NCBI GenBank assembly: GCA_964596165.1
Contig: CAZQTW010000120.1
Coordinates: forward strand, 1-10,465
From: CAYUQT01 sp964596165
GTDB lineage: Bacteria; Planctomycetota; Phycisphaerae; UBA1845; JAFGLZ01
Direction of reading: 5' to 3'
Length of the DNA: 10,465 nucleotides
Part shown: in pieces, positions 5,968 to 10,465 of the stretch
Numbering within the stretch: position 1 is the stretch's first letter
Layout: each line of letters starts with the position of its first letter
Notes under the pieces: model-generated
What the model was told of the DNA's origin: nothing
What the model saw: the letters and a program-made list of their open reading frames with translations, nothing else
Databases searched by the model: none
Made by a program: the position numbers and the translations under genes

Positions 5968-7813
5968 CGCTTCGGCAACGGTGCCGGCTCACCGATACAC
6001 CCTCTGGGGGCTATTCGAGTTCAGCGGTTGGGTCGCACCGATTGCGGACCGGATGACCGATGGTCTGGTGCTCTACTCCGATGGCGGGCATTCGCCGATG
6101 CCGCCGCTATCGTATGTGCTCTTGCAGGCCCTGGGCGGCGGGCGCCCCACTTGGTTCACAGAAAGCCTGGCCATTGGAGTGGCCCAGGCCCTTGTGATCC
6201 TCACCATGTACACAGGCCTGAGTCTCTGGTTTCCAAGGCCCGTCCCATTTCTGGCCTGCTTTGCGTCAATCCCCGTGTACTACGCAATTCCCAAGACGGT
6301 ATTCTTTGACGCGATGGCTCAAGTCGTGGTCGCGGCGATTGGGGTCATCGCGTTGTTCGCCCCGAGCGTCTTGGATGAACGAGTGATGACACCGACCGTG
6401 GACCAGGCTCATCGCGCAGCGGGCAGCAGGAGAGTCGCGTTCCTGATTCTTATTGCCGGGCTCTGCGCCGTCCTGGTGCTAACCAAGCAATCTACGGGGA
6501 CAGGTGCCCTCGTCGGTGTCCTGGTTGCGGTGGCAGTGGTCCCTCGGTATCGAAGCGCTATCTCACGGCTCAGGAGTGCGTCCCTTTTCATCGTCTTCTT
6601 CCTGGCTTCGTCCGTGGGGATTTCGCTGCTTCTCTCTCGGCAGATCAATGTGCGGGGCATGATCGACGACGTCTTCCTGGCGGGGTCCGAGCCCAAGGGA
6701 GGAACCGGGTTTCTGTTTCAGCACCTCGCGGATTACTCGGTGGAGACACTGGCCTCTGTCGCCGTCTGGTTCATATATGGCATCGCGTTCTGGGCCGTGC
6801 TCTCAGGAAGTCGGGAAGGGGGGACTACCGCTGCACGACCGGCGTTTCGCCCCCCGAGTATCCGCAACGCAGCCACGACCTACTGCCTGCCTATGGTCGG
6901 CCCATTGCTACTACTCTCGCTTGACCGCCTTCCTTCAGGCGTTCGGGCCAGGCTCGAGGCCCATCTGCCGGTCCTAATGCTTTCGGTCCTGTGGGGCGGA
7001 TCGATCGTTGCCTTTTCCTTGTGCGTGAGGACAGAGACGGACACGAGGGGATCGGTCCCAGCCGGGCGGGACCGAAGGGCTCGTGCCGCAATGTTTGCCG
7101 TTCTGCTTTCCTGCGCCGTCTTCCACAGCCTGTCTGTCGACAGCTTCCGCTGGATGTACGACAACAACCCGTTGGTGGCGCTGGCGGCGGCTGGCTTCAT
7201 CATCTGTTTGCTGCAACTGCCCGCGGCCGTGGGAAGCGCGAACTCCCCGTCGGTCCGGCGGCTTTCTGACGTCTCCCTTGCGCTGGTCTGCTGCGTTCTC
7301 TGGGGTCATCTGGGCACGCAACTACGACTGAGCCGCCAATGCACGCGCCAATGGCCCGAGATCCCGTACCTGAGGAACGCCTTGCTGCCCCCTTATGCCG
7401 AGAGCGTTAGGCGCCTTGTTTCACTGGTTCACCAATGCGCCCCGGACAAAGGCAAAGACTGCGTGATGCTGTTGCCGAGTGACCCGGACGTGGAGCAATG
7501 GATCCAGTGGCCTCGCCCGAAGTTGTCTTGCGCTCTGCTGTTCCCAGACCACTATTGGGATCGCTATGTCGAATCCGACTTTGCGCGGCTCCTCGCCGAT
7601 CCGCCCAAGGTGATTGTCACAGGGCCCAGGGACAATTGGCGTGGATTTGCGGAGCATTGGACAGGCAACTGGGGCTATGCCAGACTCGCCGATATGGTCG
7701 CGGCAAGGCTTCTACCCAAGCAGTACCAGCTCGTGTACACTGTCGAGATCGCGGGCTTCGGCCGCAAGGACTATGCAGACGTATATGTCCGCAGACCCCC
7801 ACCGGAGAGATAG
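5930..7813 (+). CDS. Polytopic GT-C-like membrane protein, paralogue B
   Basis: Counted from ATG 5930 the protein has 627 residues with about 11-13 hydrophobic segments and a soluble C-terminal domain (about 480-627). It is collinear with the 68-2014 protein throughout. GWVAPIADR and LYSDGGHSPMPPLSY (D51, H54) stand in the first loop. KQSTG, VRGM..DVFLAGSEPKGG, HSLSVDSFRWMYDNNPL, LPSDPDVEQW, DHYWDRYV and DPPKVIV follow in the same order. The GTG at 5822 would add 36 residues rich in S, P, K and G with no match in the paralogue, so I reject it. ATG 5930 gives a proper first helix but has no clear Shine-Dalgarno sequence, so the start is less certain than the frame. The role proposed is transfer or handling of lipid-linked sugars at the membrane, by analogy of architecture only. 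Confidence 0.83.
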   Translation: MEIAILIGAACLTASATVPAHRYTLWGLFEFSGWVAPIADRMTDGLVLYSDGGHSPMPPLSYVLLQALGGGRPTWFTESLAIGVAQALVILTMYTGLSLWFPRPVPFLACFASIPVYYAIPKTVFFDAMAQVVVAAIGVIALFAPSVLDERVMTPTVDQAHRAAGSRRVAFLILIAGLCAVLVLTKQSTGTGALVGVLVAVAVVPRYRSAISRLRSASLFIVFFLASSVGISLLLSRQINVRGMIDDVFLAGSEPKGGTGFLFQHLADYSVETLASVAVWFIYGIAFWAVLSGSREGGTTAARPAFRPPSIRNAATTYCLPMVGPLLLLSLDRLPSGVRARLEAHLPVLMLSVLWGGSIVAFSLCVRTETDTRGSVPAGRDRRARAAMFAVLLSCAVFHSLSVDSFRWMYDNNPLVALAAAGFIICLLQLPAAVGSANSPSVRRLSDVSLALVCCVLWGHLGTQLRLSRQCTRQWPEIPYLRNALLPPYAESVRRLVSLVHQCAPDKGKDCVMLLPSDPDVEQWIQWPRPKLSCALLFPDHYWDRYVESDFARLLADPPKVIVTGPRDNWRGFAEHWTGNWGYARLADMVAARLLPKQYQLVYTVEIAGFGRKDYADVYVRRPPPER

Positions 7814-7920
7814 GGGCGAGGGCGACGACGGAGATATCGGCGAAACCGAGCCTAAGCCCGTAAACCGCTCGCTCAGCATGACAGTCGCTGATTGCGTACG
7901 CGCAGAGCACAAAGGCTCGA

Positions 7921-7942
7921 CAGGGCAGGCGCAGATGCCCTG
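7921..7942 (-). terminator. Hairpin after the DUF2723/TPR gene
   Basis: CAGGGCA (7921-7927) and TGCCCTG (7936-7942) form a perfect seven-pair stem around an eight-base loop. It lies 14 bases beyond the TAG at 7957-7959 that ends the TPR frame on the minus strand, and about 107 bases after the stop of paralogue B on the plus strand. Neither strand has a proper T-run next to the stem, so it may be a weak bidirectional terminator or only a stabilising hairpin. Its closeness to 7957 favours that stop as the true gene end. Confidence 0.35.
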
Positions 7943-7956
7943 CTCCGGTTTCCGCC

Positions 7957-8217
7957 CTAGCGCGACAGGGCGTCCAGGTTGCGCCGTGCGTCGTCGAGGT
8001 TAGGACAAATGCGCAGGGCTTCGCGAAAAGCGCTGATTGCGGCGTCGGCCTTGCCTTGATAGGCGAGTGCTACCCCCAGGTTGACGTGTGCCTCGGGGTA
8101 ATGGGGCATCTTGCGGATGGCCGTGCGAAGCCCGGCGTCCGTTCGTCCCAGCGAATAGGCGGTTCGACGCGATAGACCGCGCCCTCGCGGACGAATCTGA
8201 AACGGCGCTCGATGAGT
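7957..8217 (-). pseudogene. TPR tail of the DUF2723 gene in a shifted frame
   Basis: In a different frame from the DUF2723 gene, the minus strand is open from 8217 to TAG at 7957-7959. From 8157 on it encodes 66 residues of clear tetratricopeptide repeat: YSLGRTDAGLRTAIRKMPHY, then EAHVNLGVALAYQGKADAAI, then FREALRICPNLDDARRNL. The spacing of A, L, G, Y and P fits one full unit plus the second half of another. DUF2723 proteins with C-terminal TPRs are known, so this is best read as the true end of the upstream gene, cut off by a shift somewhere in 8155-8217. Reading one base twice, or restoring one missing base, joins the two frames. The only internal start, ATG at 8103, would give 48 residues and has no clear ribosome site. 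A separate gene is therefore unlikely. Confidence 0.7.
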
Positions 8218-9773
8218 TCAGGTACGTGCGGCCACTTGGTTCCCAGGGAGTAGACGGGACGCACCCAGTACGGAGCCGAAGTCGGCGGACCGGACTTTAG
8301 CAACGAACCCAACGGAAACGGCTGCACCACAAGGAACACTTCCAGGTCGGGGCGCTTTCCTTCGACGGTCCGAAGGTAATCTATGGCCATGCCGCAGGCA
8401 TAATCCACGATCAGCACACCGTTCTGAGGAACCGCGCGAAGGACATCCTCGCTGTACCGCCGGACGCTGTCGTTGCCTCGCTGCCACGGCTGGAAAAAGA
8501 ACTTGTAAGGATCACTGTAAGCCAGGTATGGCTCGCAGAACGCCAGTGGACCCGTGAACAGGTTCGGCTCGAAGCGCCGCACCAGAGACGGAAGGAAGAC
8601 GTAAACGCCCACGGGGGCAACCGCCAACGCAAGGCCCGCCCATTGCGTCCATCGCCGCCGTCGGATGATGCCCCAGGCGCCCAACCCGATCAGCGCACCG
8701 AGCGCACTATAGCAGCCGATGAAATAGGTGTACTGGTTGGGAACCGGGAACCTGGCGGCGAAGGCGAAGTGCACTCCCGTGCAGGCCAGTACGATCAACT
8801 TGATCCGATGGTCCTCCTTGTGGACCGGCCTGACCCGGATCGCAAGAACCCCCAGCAGGAGCAGTAAGGTGGGATACTGTAGGGCAAGCCAGAGGGCATC
8901 CTTCACCAGGAGTGATAGGGATATCGAGGTGTTTGCCGCCGGCCAGGGCTCGGTTGTGGCCGAGCGGATGACCCCGGCTACGTCGCCGGTCTGAATCATC
9001 GCCTCAGCGATGATGAAGAGATAGGGACCAGCCCCTACCAACCATAGCCCCGCGCAGATGAGAAGGTCCAGCCAGCGCAAGCGCCACTTCTTGCGCCAGA
9101 TCAGTGCCGCGATCAGATACACCGGTGTGCTCAGCGCGCCCATCGGGCTGGTGCTGAGGGCGAGCCCGTTGATGAAGCCGGCCAACATGAACCATCGCTT
9201 TCTGCCGGTCCTTGCAAAGAGTGCCAGAGCCAGCAGTTCGAACGTCAGACACGCCGTCAGCAGTGTCAGGTATTCGGCCATCACCGCGAACGCCCAGAAG
9301 GAATGCCCTAGTCCCAGCGAAAGCGTGCCGATGGCAGCCGCCCAGCGATTCCCCGTCATCAAACGAATGAGGACAAACAGCGCCGCCAGCGTCATGGCCC
9401 CGAACCAGGCCGACGCCAAGTTCGCACGATAGGCCAGCGTGCCAATGGGCAGAAATGTGAACGGCTTGGCCACCGCCAGGTGCAGTGGGTGGACCTGAAG
9501 GAGATTCTCCCGCATTTGTTTCGCCGGCGTGGGCGGGAACTGGGCCACCCGCACCTGGAAGACAGCCGAGTCCATGATGAGCACGTCCGGGGCGCACGTG
9601 GCCACATAGACGGTCAATCCCGCCAGGAAGACAATGACCCAATCGAGCCACAGTCGTGGCGGAATGGGCGCAGCACTTGCGTGAGTAACGACCTGTCGCG
9701 TTCCTGCGGCTGTGGACCCTGCTGTCTGCAACCGATGTCCACCCTTCTCGGAGGATTGTGGCCATACCCACAA
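8070..9773 (-). CDS. DUF2723 (TMEM260-like) membrane glycosyltransferase, tail frameshifted
   Basis: The 567 codons give a polytopic protein of the DUF2723 family (Pfam PF11028), relatives of the protein O-mannosyltransferase TMEM260. After a polar N-terminus the first helix (about 44-60) leads to the first-loop motif TCAPDVLIMDSAVFQ (D68). HPLHLAVAK, FLPIGTLAYRANLASA (95-122) and GLGHSFWAFAVMAEYLTL follow, a pattern typical of the family. About ten helices follow, then a soluble region (about 420-540) with VPQNGVLIVDYACG and VEGKRPDLEVFLV, as usual in this family. The last 27 or so residues, from about PIRWDERTP onward, are likely out of frame, because a TPR tail continues in another frame to 7957. 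The start is TTG 9773 with GAGGA upstream; it is uncertain. The gene probably follows the SGNH-like gene in one transcript, 80 bases apart. Target protein or glycan is unknown. Confidence 0.85.
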   Translation of the reverse strand: MWVWPQSSEKGGHRLQTAGSTAAGTRQVVTHASAAPIPPRLWLDWVIVFLAGLTVYVATCAPDVLIMDSAVFQVRVAQFPPTPAKQMRENLLQVHPLHLAVAKPFTFLPIGTLAYRANLASAWFGAMTLAALFVLIRLMTGNRWAAAIGTLSLGLGHSFWAFAVMAEYLTLLTACLTFELLALALFARTGRKRWFMLAGFINGLALSTSPMGALSTPVYLIAALIWRKKWRLRWLDLLICAGLWLVGAGPYLFIIAEAMIQTGDVAGVIRSATTEPWPAANTSISLSLLVKDALWLALQYPTLLLLLGVLAIRVRPVHKEDHRIKLIVLACTGVHFAFAARFPVPNQYTYFIGCYSALGALIGLGAWGIIRRRRWTQWAGLALAVAPVGVYVFLPSLVRRFEPNLFTGPLAFCEPYLAYSDPYKFFFQPWQRGNDSVRRYSEDVLRAVPQNGVLIVDYACGMAIDYLRTVEGKRPDLEVFLVVQPFPLGSLLKSGPPTSAPYWVRPVYSLGTKWPHVPELIERRFRFVREGAVYRVEPPIRWDERTPGFARPSARCPITPRHTSTWG

Positions 9774-9853
9774 ACCCGTTCGATCCTCATTGTTGGCCCT
9801 TCTTCCCCCTGACCAGGCAACCGCAAGGCAGTGATAAGGAAGAGATTATTAGT

Positions 9854-10377
9854 CTATGGTACATGCGCTGCCGGAACAATGTGCTTCTCCGCGCCCAGCA
9901 CGACGCAATCCAGTCTGGCCGTGAAGCCGGTACCCTCGGGATTCTTGCCGACGACCTCCATCTTCAACCTGGCCGTCCTCAGGATCGGCCGGACCGCGCC
10001 GCGTCGTAGACGGCCCGCTCTCTGATCAGGTCCTCCCCCGCCCTTACCAGGTTGATCGTGGCATAGCGCTGCCCCATGCGACGGTTCAACAATACGCCGG
10101 TCTTGTGAACAAATGTCTCTTCGGGCTCAACACCAAGTCCGTAGGTGAAGGAGTCACTCAGAAAGGCGATTCGGACGACATCGGGACGAGTAGAGAACGC
10201 ATCCACGTGCGCACGGTCGAGCGTGCCGGCCACGCTCGACGACACCTGAAGAGTGCCGATGGGCATGTCGGTCCGAACACCCAGGGTGCGCACCAGAAGT
10301 TCGCCCGCCAGCAGGGCGACCACCAGGCCGCTTAGAACCGCTGCAACCTTGACGCCCGCTCGGCGCAATCGCTTCAC
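9854..10377 (-). pseudogene. SGNH/GDSL-like exported protein, truncated and frameshifted
   Basis: The first 132 codons (10377-9979) begin with a KRLRR charge cluster and an anchor or signal helix (residues 10-26). LSDSFTYGLGVEPEETF (73-89) follows, the block I motif of SGNH hydrolases with the nucleophile candidate S76, though the usual GDS glycine is serine. YATINLVRAGED matches the following strand region. The frame then stops at 9979. A second frame is open past it and ends at TAG 9854-9856 with LRTARLKMEVVGKNPEGTGF, then ARLDCVVLGAEKHIVPAAHVP, which reads as a real beta-rich protein end. Even joined, the product has only about 175 residues against roughly 300 or more in relatives and lacks the Asp-x-x-His block. 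A central deletion plus shift is therefore likely. Start GTG 10377 has AAGGGG about 11 bases upstream. The neighbours suggest it once modified an envelope glycan, for example as an acyltransferase or esterase. Confidence 0.6.
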
Positions 10378-10465
10378 GATTGACTATACCCCTTGATACC
10401 CATGGGCGTTTTGTAACCGTTCAGGCCCGTCCGGGGTAAGCGAGAAAATCTTGAGAATCTTCGAT

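Noticed and set aside
4939..6309. A 456-codon plus-strand open frame starting at the end of the GT39-like gene
   Set aside because: It crosses the antisense of the TPR gene and then the paralogue B gene in another frame. The product is low-quality sequence with no membrane segment or motif.
9004..9771. A 255-codon minus-strand frame beside the DUF2723 gene
   Set aside because: It lies entirely within the DUF2723 gene in another frame and lacks hydrophobic segments or motifs, while the DUF2723 frame has clear family features.
10378..10465. Possible ends of an upstream minus-strand gene at the right edge: one frame stops near 10423, another overlaps the GTG 10377 start by four bases
   Set aside because: Fewer than 30 codons are visible in either frame, and both look equally plausible, so no call can be supported.

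Overview
The window is GC-rich, densely coded bacterial DNA with no rRNA, tRNA, CRISPR array, insertion sequence or phage gene that I can see. The gene mix is a uroporphyrinogen-decarboxylase-fold protein of the non-haem type, a DUF2723 membrane protein with a TPR tail, an SGNH-like secreted protein, and several large GT-C-like membrane proteins. This fits an uncultured Planctomycetota/PVC-type or similar environmental bacterium. That assignment is a guess from gene content and no marker gene is present to settle it.

Layout, left to right. A plus-strand membrane protein ends at 59. It converges on a 648-residue polytopic membrane protein on the minus strand (68-2014). Upstream of that, also on the minus strand, is a URO-D-like protein (2264-3436). 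A divergent promoter region (3437-3616) separates it from a plus-strand ArnT/PMT-type glycosyltransferase (3617-4942). This converges on a small membrane-anchored TPR protein (minus, 4996-5448). Next comes an ambiguous stretch of about 480 bases with an open minus-strand frame and no recognisable gene. A second polytopic membrane protein (plus, 5930-7813) is a clear paralogue of the one at 68-2014. Last comes a minus-strand block: an SGNH-like gene whose two visible parts lie in different frames (10377-9854), followed by a DUF2723 gene (9773-8070) whose TPR tail continues in another frame to 7957.

Taken together, four polytopic proteins are either recognised GT-C transferases or look like them (GT39-like, DUF2723, and the paralogue pair). 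Two TPR elements and an SGNH-like exported protein lie among them. The simplest reading is a cell-envelope or exported-glycan/glycoprotein modification region that uses lipid-linked sugars made elsewhere, because no cytosolic nucleotide-sugar or polyprenyl-phosphate glycosyltransferase is visible here. The link to the URO-D-like protein is unexplained.

The most unusual content is the inverted paralogue pair. The two proteins share long invariant motifs in the first extracytoplasmic loop and a strongly conserved C-terminal soluble domain that I cannot assign to a named family. The second point of interest is decay or sequencing error: two neighbouring minus-strand genes each show a shift of the same sign, as if one base were missing.
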